Positions 8,132 to 16,358 of a stretch of 24,649 nucleotides of DNA are shown piece by piece (the stretch's first letter is position 1; each line of letters begins with the position of its first letter). The stretch is taken from positions 1 to 24,649 of the forward strand of contig QHOD01000010.1 in assembly GCA_003218615.1 (NCBI GenBank), in the 5' to 3' direction. The DNA comes from Verrucomicrobiota bacterium (lineage in GTDB: Bacteria > Verrucomicrobiota > Verrucomicrobiia > Chthoniobacterales > UBA10450). Under the pieces are notes generated by a model that was given only the letters and a program-made list of their open reading frames with translations, was not told where the DNA came from and ran no database searches. A program made the position numbers and the translations under genes.

Positions 8132-10044
8132 TTTCGATTTTCGATTTTCGATTTTCGATTGCTGCAGCTCCAGCGCAAAAGCAATTCAGCCCATTGCTGC
8201 CAGAACTTTGCGCGTCCGGTCAAATGGAACCCGCTGGTTTTATCCAGCACAAATGAGCCATTCTGTGCTTCGAGCAGCTTGCGATCGTGACCACGGCCTC
8301 CAACACATCGCGGTAAGGCCGCTTTGATCCAGTCTCGTGAAAGCTCCGTCCGCGGCTCAATCGTAACGCTTACTGTAACATCGAGAAGTTTTTTTAACAT
8401 CAGCGCACAGGCGAGGGCACGGAAACTCGTGGCGTGGACGTGTGAAATCTCTTTCTCCATCACCAGTCTGCGCAGCACAAGCGCAAAACGCGCCTGCCGC
8501 AGGAAAATTCCGCTTGGTGCCCGGCTATTCTGTTGTGCTCGCTCTTCTTCCAATTTTTGCGCGAGAGCACGGTTGACTCGCCATTCTGCCTCGATCACCA
8601 TCGGATCTGGCAAAAATTCCAGCGCCAGCGCTGTTTGTTCCATTGCTCGATTCAGTCGGGCGTCGGAATTTAATTCGCAGACCAACGGGACGATCGGAAC
8701 ATTGTGTCGCTTCATCTCTTCAAGCTCGCGCTCGATGAGAGGCAAATCTTTATCCGGCCAGCGGTCGATCAGATAGGCAATCTGATGTGTCGCTGCAGCC
8801 GCTTCGCGCTGCGAAGCGCGCCGCTGACGGGGTTTGGGCGCGGGGACTGATATCCGCTCAAAGAGTTCGAGAAGCGGTCTGATCGTCTCGTCGATTCGGA
8901 AATGCTGCTCAACCCGCGCACGCCCCGCACGGCCGTAACGCAGTCGCAATTCAGCATCACGCAGCAACCGGTCGAGCGCCTGGGCCAGCGCAGTCGTATC
9001 GCCGGGGGACACTAGCACGCCCGTTTGATCGTTCACTACCGATTCAGGAATCCCGGCAAGACGAGTCGAAACCACGGGGCGCGCCGCCGCCATGGCTTCG
9101 ATGATCACGGTTGGAAAAACATCGCTGGCGCCTTGCTGGTCCGTCACCGAAGAGAGCGCGAAAATATCGGCAGCTCGAAGCTTTTCGAAGACTGCTCGTT
9201 GCGACAGGGAACCGAGCAAATTGATCCGGGGCGAGAGATTCAAGATGTCGATCTTTGCCTGGAGCGTTTCGCGCAACGGACCATCGCCAATGATATCGCA
9301 GACAAAATCGAAACCTCGGCGCGCCAACTCGGCGCAAGCGTCGATGAGATACTCGAACCCCTTGAATGCGACAAGCCGGCCGACACTGATGATGCGCGGC
9401 ACTGGGTTTATGGTGGCCGAAACCGGTGGCGGGAAGTGCTCGAGATCAATTCCGTTATAAACCCGGTAGGTTTTCGCGGCGGAGTCCGGGCACCGCTGGC
9501 AAAGCAGCTCGCGGCTGTAATCGGTTTCAGCCGCAACGAACTCCGCCGCAGCGCAGATTTCGCGGAGGAGATCGTCGTTCCCGAGGTCCTTCATGAAATC
9601 CTGCCCGTGCGCCGTAACGCTGAAGGAAATGCCTGAAATTTCTTTTAGGAAAAGCGCAGTGTGCGCTGCGCGGTTGGCAAAGTGAACGTGAACGTGATCG
9701 ACACCATTGCGCGCGAAATATTCTGCGAAGTAGAGGGCATTGCGTGCGCGCTGCCCTGCTTTGACACTCGGGCCGTATTTCCGCTCGTGTTGATCGACGA
9801 GCTCACGCGGCCATTTGCCGGTTGTTTTCGCATTGTTTTCCCAGATTTTGAGAATTTGCTGAGGCGGCGCGTAGTGGATGGGCGCAAGGAGCCGGGAGAT
9901 GTGTTCGTGACGCAAACTGGTGAGCGGCGGATAGATCGAGCCAATCTCAAGTTCGATGCCGCGCCGTTCCAACGCCAGCATCTCCGCATCGCAAAACGTC
10001 TGCGAGATGACGGGGTATCGGGAGTAAAGATAACCAAGTCGCAT
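8128..10044 (-). CDS. Two-domain glycosyltransferase (GT4-like, with a second half GT-like domain)
   Basis: Residues 1-400 form a complete GT-B glycosyltransferase of GT4 type. Typical features are N-terminal YPxxSxTF, HVHFA, TAHGQDF, ISVGRLVAFKGFEYLI and a donor-site segment ending in PTVIIEAMAAARPVVST. After a basic linker (about 400-420), residues 421-620 look like another GT N-terminal domain (IAYLIDRWPDKDLPLIERELEE, then HVHATSF). It lacks a matching C-terminal nucleotide-binding half. Substrate is unknown; surface polysaccharide is likely because rfbA follows with a 4-base overlap. The linker is encoded across a palindromic repeat (8800-8818). The last ten residues are encoded by a 7-bp tandem repeat, so the C-terminus is probably not functional sequence. 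Confidence 0.85.
   Translation of the reverse strand: MRLGYLYSRYPVISQTFCDAEMLALERRGIELEIGSIYPPLTSLRHEHISRLLAPIHYAPPQQILKIWENNAKTTGKWPRELVDQHERKYGPSVKAGQRARNALYFAEYFARNGVDHVHVHFANRAAHTALFLKEISGISFSVTAHGQDFMKDLGNDDLLREICAAAEFVAAETDYSRELLCQRCPDSAAKTYRVYNGIDLEHFPPPVSATINPVPRIISVGRLVAFKGFEYLIDACAELARRGFDFVCDIIGDGPLRETLQAKIDILNLSPRINLLGSLSQRAVFEKLRAADIFALSSVTDQQGASDVFPTVIIEAMAAARPVVSTRLAGIPESVVNDQTGVLVSPGDTTALAQALDRLLRDAELRLRYGRAGRARVEQHFRIDETIRPLLELFERISVPAPKPRQRRASQREAAAATHQIAYLIDRWPDKDLPLIERELEEMKRHNVPIVPLVCELNSDARLNRAMEQTALALEFLPDPMVIEAEWRVNRALAQKLEEERAQQNSRAPSGIFLRQARFALVLRRLVMEKEISHVHATSFRALACALMLKKLLDVTVSVTIEPRTELSRDWIKAALPRCVGGRGHDRKLLEAQNGSFVLDKTSGFHLTGRAKFWQQWAELLLRWSCSNRKSKIENRK
8131..8160. 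repeat. 7-bp tandem repeat at the glycosyltransferase-rfbA junction
   Basis: The unit TTTTCGA is repeated perfectly 4.3 times on the plus strand. It encodes the last residues of the glycosyltransferase on the minus strand and ends at the rfbA start codon. Seven is not a multiple of three, so a change in copy number would shift the glycosyltransferase frame and uncouple it from rfbA. Confidence 0.85.
8797..8828. repeat. Palindromic element inside the glycosyltransferase linker
   Basis: CGCTTCGC (8800-8807) and GCGAAGCG (8811-8818) form a perfect 8-bp stem around GCT. The stem and flanking bases (AGCCG before, CGCTGA-like after) closely match the element at 4441-4475. Here it lies in coding sequence, at about residues 406-416 between the two glycosyltransferase domains. 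Confidence 0.7.
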
Positions 10045-10194
10045 CCGGCTCGATGATTACGCGCAGCGCGCAGAAATAGCAATTCGCGGAGAGGCAGGGG
10101 CGATTCACCGGAACCGCCTTGGCCTGTGCGGAGCAGATGCCCGGGTATTGAATCGATCACCGCCGGGGCGACTGAGGTCAACCACCCCTACCAA

Positions 10195-10512
10195 TCACGA
10201 AAAACGAACGTCTTTGCCCGGATCCATCTCGAAGTCCAGAGTCAACGAATCCGACGTATTCGGCTTAATCACTTCTTCCATGAACTTCACGTGGATGGAG
10301 TCTTCGCGGAAGATGGCGTATTTGTCCATCGACTCAAAATCGATCGCGATGAAGAACGGCCAGGGCAACTCCGGATCGATCCGCTTTCCGCACTTGATGC
10401 TCAGGACCTCTGGAATTTTCAAGAGCTGCATCCGTGTGTTCATCATCATCGCCTCCACACGAGCGGGCGTGACATCGGGCTTGAGCTTGTAGAGGACGAT
10501 ATGGTGAATCAT
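10195..10512 (-). CDS. Dabb-domain (stress-responsive alpha/beta barrel) protein
   Basis: The 105-residue product starts MIHHIVLYKLKPDV, the typical opening strand of the Dabb ferredoxin-like fold (dimeric alpha-beta barrel). Later come FFIAIDFESMDKYAIF and H-x-x-FMEEVIKP, which match the family's second half. These proteins are small cytoplasmic dimers with varied or unknown functions, and the substrate cannot be told from sequence. The gaps to the upstream nuoA (124 bases) and the downstream glycosyltransferase (150 bases) suggest it need not belong to either unit. I see no feature I can support in those two gaps. Confidence 0.82.
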   Translation of the reverse strand: MIHHIVLYKLKPDVTPARVEAMMMNTRMQLLKIPEVLSIKCGKRIDPELPWPFFIAIDFESMDKYAIFREDSIHVKFMEEVIKPNTSDSLTLDFEMDPGKDVRFS

Positions 10513-10636
10513 GAAAGTTAAAAGCTTTAGGCGCTTCGAGCGAGGCGCGCAAGCGGAATCCCATGACCTGCAGTGACAGGCGGTTTCCCCGCATCGTTTC
10601 CGGCCTGTAGTTGAAGGCGACTGCTCTACGGCGGGC

Positions 10637-11008
10637 TCATTTTCTCCAATCCAGCGCGCCCTTTTTGAGTGCGTAGATGTAGCCCACCATCAAGATCGAG
10701 ATGAAGCTGAGCATGCTCCAGAAAATCAGTCCGCTCTGTTTAACCGCGTCTTTGTAAACTACCGCCCACGGATACATGAACACGATTTCAAGATCGAAGA
10801 GAATGAAGAGCATCGCCACCAGATAGAACTTTACGTTAAAGCGCGGATGCTCACCGCCCTGCGGCACCATCCCACATTCATAGGCGGTATCCTTCGCGCG
10901 TGTGCGTTTCCCGCTCTTTCCGACGACCACACTGACGAGAAGCGCCGACCCGGCAAACAACATCGCCACGATAATTTGCAGAAGAACCGGCAGATATTCT
11001 CGGAGCAT
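10637..11008 (-). CDS. nuoA: NADH-quinone oxidoreductase subunit A (isolated)
   Basis: NuoA is a small membrane subunit at the quinone-site end of complex I. I chose the ATG at 11008, giving 123 residues starting MLREYLPVL; a TTG four codons upstream is possible. Three helices are predicted, at about 7-30, 60-80 and 91-112. The family signature is intact: AYECGMVPQG at about 42-51, then RFNVKFYLVAMLFILFDLE and YPWA. The usual partner nuoB does not follow: 124 bases downstream is the unrelated Dabb gene. The rest of complex I must lie elsewhere, or this is an extra copy. Confidence 0.93.
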   Translation of the reverse strand: MLREYLPVLLQIIVAMLFAGSALLVSVVVGKSGKRTRAKDTAYECGMVPQGGEHPRFNVKFYLVAMLFILFDLEIVFMYPWAVVYKDAVKQSGLIFWSMLSFISILMVGYIYALKKGALDWRK

Positions 11009-11052
11009 CCGCGAAGGCAAGCTGAAGCTTAAGTCGACCTACGTGGATCAGC

Positions 11053-11364
11053 TTATTTTACACCGGCGAGATGGCCGTTCTGTGGGGCAATCGCGCTCGC
11101 CAAAGCCGACGGCAAGCCCTTGTATTTCTTGCCGTTCTTTTTGACCGCACCGCGCGCCACAAGATTTTGCAATTTCTCATAAGCTCGCAGCCGCAGCATT
11201 TCTTCGCCGCCACTGGCGGCGTTCCGGGCCCGAAGATTCTCGTGCACGATATCGAAAAGTTGCTTAAACTCAAAGGAAGAACGCCGGGAGAGGACCGCAA
11301 CCAGCTCCTCAGTCACAAGGTCAGGAACTCGACGGGAGAATGCATTTTTCTTTAGAATAGCCAT
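11053..11364 (-). CDS. Small hypothetical protein, possibly winged-helix
   Basis: The 103-residue protein has no membrane segment and no signal peptide. It is basic, and its middle and C-terminal part (AYEKLQNLVARGAVKKNGKKY at about 60-80, then G-L-P-S) has the helix-turn-basic-wing look of a winged-helix domain. I do not recognise the family, and a DNA-binding role is inference. It lies 44 bases upstream of nuoA on the same strand, so the two may be co-transcribed. Confidence 0.65.
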   Translation of the reverse strand: MAILKKNAFSRRVPDLVTEELVAVLSRRSSFEFKQLFDIVHENLRARNAASGGEEMLRLRAYEKLQNLVARGAVKKNGKKYKGLPSALASAIAPQNGHLAGVK

Positions 11365-11461
11365 AGGGCGAGAATGATATCACATTTTTGCCGGAACGCA
11401 GTACTTTTCTTATCCAAGTTTTGGATTGACCAAACCGTGCCGAAATGGCGCATTCCTTCTC

Positions 11462-13267
11462 CTAAGGCGTGGGCGCTACAGTGGCCGTGGAGGAAGGATT
11501 GAGCGGTGGTGGCGGGGTTCCCGTTGGAGAAGCACTCCATCCAGTCAAACTGCTGGTGGCTTTCTGACGTGCCGTCGCACCAAGGCCACCGATAATAGCG
11601 AGCCCGATAACCGACTGATCGAAGGTTACCGGACCGACGGATTCAACCACATAACCGTCGCGCTCATATCTTTGCGAAGAAACAATCGGGCTCAGGTGTT
11701 TCGTGATGACCTCCGGTGACGGGAGCTTGCTAAGATCGACATGGTCAGTGATCGTTGGCATAAAAGCGGCCGCCATTAACAACATCGGTCGCAGTGACGC
11801 ATCGAGGCGGGAATACAGGAGCGCCGTATCGACGTAGGCGAAGAAATTTGTCGGGCTCGGCACCAACCGGGCTGCGCCTTTAAAGGTCTTTGAATCCGCA
11901 AGCTCCGATGACGTTCCTGTGCTGCGCTTTACCGCCTCTTCGACCGAGACGGGGTTGAAGCCGACAACCATAATACGGTTCGAAAGGGCGATTGTTGGAG
12001 TGATCGCGATGAAACTCGCAGGCGACTGCATCGAAAAATAATGCACGCCGTCCTTTTCTGTTCGGGTCCAAATGGCATCATTATCGGAGCGTGTGGCAGC
12101 CTCCACGATTTTGCCGGCTTTATCCATATCAATCACTGGCAATGCCAGAAGCAAAGATGGCCAGTGCGCACTCGGTGGCCAGTCTGCCAACGATCCGATC
12201 TCGGGACTAAATGCAGCTTTCCAATCATCGGCTGTGATGTCGCTATCGGAGAACGCTTGAAACAGTCTCCCCACGGCGCCGCCAATGGCGGCCGGGTTTA
12301 ATGTTTCCAATTTTTCGCCGAGCTTAACAAGGCTCGAGAGATAGAAAAATGTCTCTTTAGTGCCGAGCGTCAGCGAAGACTGGGTGAGCGTCTCGTCAAC
12401 GCGGGATTCCATTTTCGGCATTCCGACAAAAAGCACATCGTGTATTTTTCCGCTCTCGAACCGCATCGTACCACAAATACTTCGTACCTCTTCCAGCCCC
12501 GAAAGCTTTTGGCGCCTGGCAGTCGGCGACTGGATTGCAGCCCGCAGTGCGGCAATTCGCTCGACGAGCGTCTTCGGTTGAACGTAAAAAAAAGCCGCAT
12601 AATTCGCCGGCCTGTGAGAGATCGCCGCGCGATATGACTCGTCTTCACCGAGTGTCTCCTTTGGATTTTTAACGCGATGATCAGCGCGGTCGAGCAGCAT
12701 CTTCAATTCTGTCAGGTCAGTGGCCGCAAAAAACCAGGGGCGATCGTATGCCGTCGCGAGTGCAAACGGAGTCGCGGCAATCAGTTCGATTTCATGACGC
12801 TGGTATTGAAGCTTCTGCAGCTTGGCGCCCGGGTTTTTCTCCAAAAAATGTGAACGCCATTTGCCAATTACTTGCTCTGCATCCTTCGGGCTTCCGCGAA
12901 AACGAAAGCCGCCCACGAGCTTCGGGCTGTTATTGCCGATCGATGTCAGCGCGAAAAAAGTATTTTTTGCATCGAGCTGCTCGATCTCGCGCAATGTTTC
13001 GGAAGCCGTATCTCCTTTGGGGATTTTCGCCAGTGGTTTGCGAAGAAAATCCTGCACAGCAGATTCGCGATAAAGCAGGTAAATATCGGAGTGATGCCAT
13101 TCTTCACGCGTCCGATTCAAGTCCGGCGCGTGGACGAGAAAGATTGTTTCCCGCGGCAGAAGCGCGCTCACCGACGCGCCTGAGATTTGTTGCGAAAGCT
13201 TCCAGACGTACCAGCCGGCGAACACAGCCGCTGCGATTGCGATCACGAGGAAGCTCACGCGTTTCAT
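11462..13267 (-). CDS. Membrane-anchored periplasmic protein, DUF3352-like
   Basis: I chose the ATG at 13267 (MKRVSF...), giving 601 residues; a TTG three codons upstream is the only extension. Residues about 4-22 form a membrane anchor, so most of the protein is periplasmic. The body is a long alpha/beta protein beginning with LLPRETIFLVHAPDLNRT, which resembles the start of DUF3352 proteins. No catalytic motif is apparent. The last 25 residues are Pro/Thr/Ser-rich and low in complexity. The assignment to DUF3352 is tentative. The gene stands alone; a palindromic element lies in its 5' leader. Confidence 0.75.
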   Translation of the reverse strand: MKRVSFLVIAIAAAVFAGWYVWKLSQQISGASVSALLPRETIFLVHAPDLNRTREEWHHSDIYLLYRESAVQDFLRKPLAKIPKGDTASETLREIEQLDAKNTFFALTSIGNNSPKLVGGFRFRGSPKDAEQVIGKWRSHFLEKNPGAKLQKLQYQRHEIELIAATPFALATAYDRPWFFAATDLTELKMLLDRADHRVKNPKETLGEDESYRAAISHRPANYAAFFYVQPKTLVERIAALRAAIQSPTARRQKLSGLEEVRSICGTMRFESGKIHDVLFVGMPKMESRVDETLTQSSLTLGTKETFFYLSSLVKLGEKLETLNPAAIGGAVGRLFQAFSDSDITADDWKAAFSPEIGSLADWPPSAHWPSLLLALPVIDMDKAGKIVEAATRSDNDAIWTRTEKDGVHYFSMQSPASFIAITPTIALSNRIMVVGFNPVSVEEAVKRSTGTSSELADSKTFKGAARLVPSPTNFFAYVDTALLYSRLDASLRPMLLMAAAFMPTITDHVDLSKLPSPEVITKHLSPIVSSQRYERDGYVVESVGPVTFDQSVIGLAIIGGLGATARQKATSSLTGWSASPTGTPPPPLNPSSTATVAPTP

Positions 13268-13277
13268 GGAACGCAAA

Positions 13278-13342
13278 CTGTAGCGGCAGGCGTGTCGTCT
13301 GCGAAGTCTAAATGGTAGGAGCCGATACGGCTGCTTCTACAG
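13278..13342. repeat. Palindromic element between xerD and the DUF3352-like gene
   Basis: It is bounded by CTGTAG (13278-13283) and CTACAG (13337-13342). It has an inner stem, AGCCG (13320-13324) with CGGCT (13328-13332), around an ATA loop. It fills almost the whole 84-base gap between two genes read in the same direction. Its ends match those of the element at 4438-4519. Confidence 0.6.
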
Positions 13343-13351
13343 AAATTAGAA

Positions 13352-14266
13352 TCACGCGCGTGGATGAAATTGTCGGTGCACGGCTTTGAGCCGCTGTTGA
13401 TCGACATGCGTGTAAACTTGCGTCGTCGAAATATCCGCGTGGCCGAGCATTTCCTGGATAATGCGCAGGTCGGCGCCGTTGCCAAGGAGATGCGTCGCAA
13501 AACTGTGTCGCAAGAGATGGGGATAGATATTTTTCTCGAATCCGGCGTGCCGCGCATGCTTTTTTACAATCTGCCAGATGCGCGCGGTTGTTAATTTCGT
13601 GCCGCGCTCCGAAAGAAAAATCTCGCTGCTGGTGCGGCGCTTCACAAATTTGGGGCGTTCGCTGGAGAGATAGGAGGCGAGCGCTTCGCATGCTTTGCGT
13701 CCCACCGGCACGATCCGCGTCTTGTTTCCTTTTCCAGTCACACGCACGACACGTTCCTCGAAATTGAAATTCTCCAATCGCGCATTTGCCAGCTCCGAAA
13801 CGCGCAGCCCGCTCGCGTAAAGCAACTCTATCATCGCCCGATCGCGCAAGCCGTGAGGAGTCTTCGTGTCGATCTTTTCCAGTAACTGCTCCACTTGCAA
13901 TTCGTTCAGTGTTTCGGGCAGATACCGTTCGATCCGCGGCAGTGCGAGCGCCTCAGACGGATCGCGCTCAACCACGCCCCTGCCGGCTAAAAACCGAAAA
14001 AAAATCTTTATTGCCACGACGATCAGTTTGATCGAAGAGGCGGCAAGCCCGGCGCGTTTACGGTCGGCGAGATATTCACTGATGACCGGTAGGGTCACAG
14101 CGCGTGGACTCTCGATTTCTTTCTTCGCCGCGCACCATTGAGCGAATTCGCTCAGCGATCTTTGAGTGGAGAGCTGGTAATTCTCAGAAAGACCGCGCTC
14201 GACCGCGAGGAAGCGGATGAAGGAGTCGATCGCCTGCTCCACGAGAGAAACTAAAGGCCGCGACAT
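13352..14266 (-). CDS. xerD: Tyrosine recombinase, XerD/XerC type
   Basis: These recombinases resolve chromosome dimers at dif sites. I chose the ATG at 14266 (304 residues); a TTG three codons upstream is possible. The N-terminal SAM-like core-binding domain spans about 7-95. The catalytic domain spans about 115-300, with the complete set R155, K179, H250, R253, H276 and the nucleophile Y285 (LGHADISTTQVYTH). Length and the absence of phage-integrase extras fit a housekeeping Xer protein. XerC and XerD cannot be told apart reliably by eye; XerD is slightly favoured. It is divergent from the UVR-motif gene, with only about 20 bases between the starts. Confidence 0.9.
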   Translation of the reverse strand: MSRPLVSLVEQAIDSFIRFLAVERGLSENYQLSTQRSLSEFAQWCAAKKEIESPRAVTLPVISEYLADRKRAGLAASSIKLIVVAIKIFFRFLAGRGVVERDPSEALALPRIERYLPETLNELQVEQLLEKIDTKTPHGLRDRAMIELLYASGLRVSELANARLENFNFEERVVRVTGKGNKTRIVPVGRKACEALASYLSSERPKFVKRRTSSEIFLSERGTKLTTARIWQIVKKHARHAGFEKNIYPHLLRHSFATHLLGNGADLRIIQEMLGHADISTTQVYTHVDQQRLKAVHRQFHPRA

Positions 14267-14286
14267 TATTGACAAGCAAAGGTTAA

Positions 14287-15063
14287 ATGTCCGATGGTCC
14301 CTCTGCGATGAGTTTGGATTTAAATACCATCCTGAAAGATTGGCCGCATGAGAACGGCAACATCAAGGTGCGCAAGATCGTCGGCCTCGATGGCCGCGAG
14401 AAGTTGCAACTCCGGGTCGACCTTGGCGTGCTACAAATGGAAATAACAGGCCGTCCCGATGGTCAGCGCCCGCACAATTGCGAGTCGCTTCTGGAATATT
14501 ATCAAAAACGGGCGGTCCGCGCGGAGGCGAAGGGCGAAGCGTACGAACTTACGCCGGAACAATGCGCCGAGCTCCAACAGGAAGGCATCCAATATTATCA
14601 TCGATATTTGAGTCTGTTTCAGATCAACGATTTCGCGGGCGTGGTCCGCGACACCCAGCGTAATCTCGATCTTTTCACTTTTGTCACCGAACACACGGAT
14701 CGCGAAGAGCTCTCGTGGAGTTTGCAACAGTTCCGGCCCTACGTGCTCATGATGAACACGCGCGCCAAGGCCTCCGTTCTTCTTGGCCAGGGGAAATTTG
14801 GTGAGGCCGCGTCCGAAATCGAGAATGGGCGGGATGCGATCGCGGATTTTTTTCAACATTCAAATTTTCCCGAACTCGTATCGAAGAGCTCGGAGATCGC
14901 ATTTCTCGAGGAATGGCTCGAGGAAGTGAAAGCGAAACGTCCGCGCTCGAAATTGGAAATCATGCAGCGTGAGATGGAAGCCGCGATTGCGAAAGAGCTT
15001 TATGAACGCGCGGCGGAATTGCGCGACGCCATCAAGGTGCTGAAGACGCAAAAGCCAACTTAG
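14287..15063 (+). CDS. UvrB/UvrC-motif (UVR) protein of unknown function
   Basis: The cytoplasmic protein has 258 residues. Residues about 20-60 form a beta-rich N-terminal part (IKVRKIVGLDGREKLQLRVDLG), followed by a long helical middle. A C-terminal UVR motif lies at about 222-255 (LEIMQREMEAAIAKELYERA...). The UVR motif is a helical hairpin used for protein contacts in UvrB and UvrC, and similar tails occur in Clp-related McsA-type proteins. No nuclease or helicase domain is present. I recognise the architecture but not a function. An in-frame ATG at 14308 is an alternative start. Confidence 0.8.
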   Translation: MSDGPSAMSLDLNTILKDWPHENGNIKVRKIVGLDGREKLQLRVDLGVLQMEITGRPDGQRPHNCESLLEYYQKRAVRAEAKGEAYELTPEQCAELQQEGIQYYHRYLSLFQINDFAGVVRDTQRNLDLFTFVTEHTDREELSWSLQQFRPYVLMMNTRAKASVLLGQGKFGEAASEIENGRDAIADFFQHSNFPELVSKSSEIAFLEEWLEEVKAKRPRSKLEIMQREMEAAIAKELYERAAELRDAIKVLKTQKPT

Positions 15064-15205
15064 TCAGGTCGCTTGTCGGCAGCCATGGGCTTGGCCAGCC
15101 GCACCGGAGCTGCGCGAAGGCGGGTGGCCCCATCTATTTAGAGAATATCGCAAAATCGATAAATTCGATTGACCCTTCTCGCCGCGTTCTGCCAGCCTGT
15201 AGGAC

Positions 15206-15490
15206 GTGCGTCTATTGCTCGAAATTCTCATCATCGGCGCGCTGATCTATCTTGGCTGGGAGACTCCTTTCAAACAACGGGTTGATCAGCTGAATGGAAG
15301 ACAGCCGGTCGACGCCACGTCAGTGCCGGTCGCTGCCACGCCGATATCCGATGCGGCAACGCCTTCACCCGTCCCGCGATTGAGGCCGCTTTCAAGGATT
15401 ACGCCGACTCCATCGGGAGCCTGGATGTGGGACTCAAGTCATCGCTCTCCTCTTGATCCTCCGTCCCATACACGGCCAACTCCGCGGTAG
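15206..15490 (+). CDS. Small Pro/Thr-rich membrane-anchored protein (putative)
   Basis: This ORF has 94 codons and a GTG start, with AGGA close upstream. One N-terminal hydrophobic helix (LLLEILIIGALIYLGW, about 3-18) is followed by a Pro/Ala/Thr-rich region. A distinctive C-terminal stretch contains GAWMWDSSHRSPLDPP. The hydrophobic-then-proline-rich layout is protein-like and not expected by chance. The start codon is weak and I do not recognise the family. It may share a transcript with the exported protein 57 bases downstream. Confidence 0.5.
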   Translation: MRLLLEILIIGALIYLGWETPFKQRVDQLNGRQPVDATSVPVAATPISDAATPSPVPRLRPLSRITPTPSGAWMWDSSHRSPLDPPSHTRPTPR

Positions 15491-15547
15491 TAAGCCGGCG
15501 GAATCTCCCGCTTGCATTCCGGTATCGGACATCAGATATCTTGCGCG

Positions 15548-16324
15548 ATGAAGACAACAGTTTGGTCGCTCGCGCTGAGCGTCTTTTTTCTGCTTCCTGT
15601 CCATGCCGATCTTACGATCGCCTATTCAACGACCGTGCAACCGGCATCGCAGAGCCAAAAGGCGGAAGGGACTGGCGCCGCCACAAATATGACGATCAAA
15701 ATCAAAGGAGACAAAGCGCGCATTGAAGCTTCGCCACAACTCACGACGATTTTCGACGGGACAACGGGCGAGGTGATCAATCTGATGAATGACCAGAAGA
15801 CTGTCGTTCGCATTTCGCCGGAGAAAATGAAGGCTGTCACCGATATGCTAAACAAATTTAGCAGCAAGAAACCGGCACCGGAAAAACGCAAGCTGACACC
15901 GACCGGCAGCAAGGAAATGGTGAATGGCTACGAAACTGAGCAGTACACCTACGACGGACCCGATTTTAAGGCCATCTACTGGGTGGCGCCCAGTTATCCC
16001 GACGGCACAGCCATCCTGGCACAACTTCAATCCATCAAATCCGAATTCTGGGACGCTGCGAATACGAAAATGCCGGATTTCCGCGATTTTCCAGGGCTGC
16101 CGATCCGGACACGATTGATCATGGCCAAAGATGTTCAGGAAAAGAAGCGCGGCGCGAGCCCTGCTGCTAGTCACGCCACCGAAATCACCAGCACCATCAG
16201 TTCCGTGAACCAGAATCCGATCAGCGATTCTGAATTTAGCGTTCCTGGAGATTATAAGGAAGCGAAGCTACCGGACATTTTTGGCGAACGAACGGCAGCT
16301 CCATCTGTTTCGCCGACCCCATAA
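15548..16324 (+). CDS. Exported DUF4412-like protein
   Basis: I chose the ATG at 15548 because it gives a clean signal peptide (MKTTVWSLALSVFFLLPVHA, cleavage after HA at about 20). The longer frame from 15512 adds twelve residues that do not fit a signal sequence. The mature part (about 238 residues) is a beta-rich protein: MTIKIKGDKARIEASPQLTTI, then TGEVINLMNDQKTVVRI. This is the strand pattern of DUF4412, a lipocalin- or LolA-like fold of unknown role. The tail is Ser/Pro-rich. It probably acts in the periplasm or outer envelope. Family assignment is moderate. Confidence 0.75.
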   Translation: MKTTVWSLALSVFFLLPVHADLTIAYSTTVQPASQSQKAEGTGAATNMTIKIKGDKARIEASPQLTTIFDGTTGEVINLMNDQKTVVRISPEKMKAVTDMLNKFSSKKPAPEKRKLTPTGSKEMVNGYETEQYTYDGPDFKAIYWVAPSYPDGTAILAQLQSIKSEFWDAANTKMPDFRDFPGLPIRTRLIMAKDVQEKKRGASPAASHATEITSTISSVNQNPISDSEFSVPGDYKEAKLPDIFGERTAAPSVSPTP

Positions 16325-16358
16325 CGAAGAGCGAAAATCCGAACATCTTGATTCGGTT

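Noticed and set aside
9025..9636. Plus-strand frame of 203 codons opposite the glycosyltransferase
   Set aside because: The opposite strand carries clear GT4 motifs; this frame has no recognisable domain.
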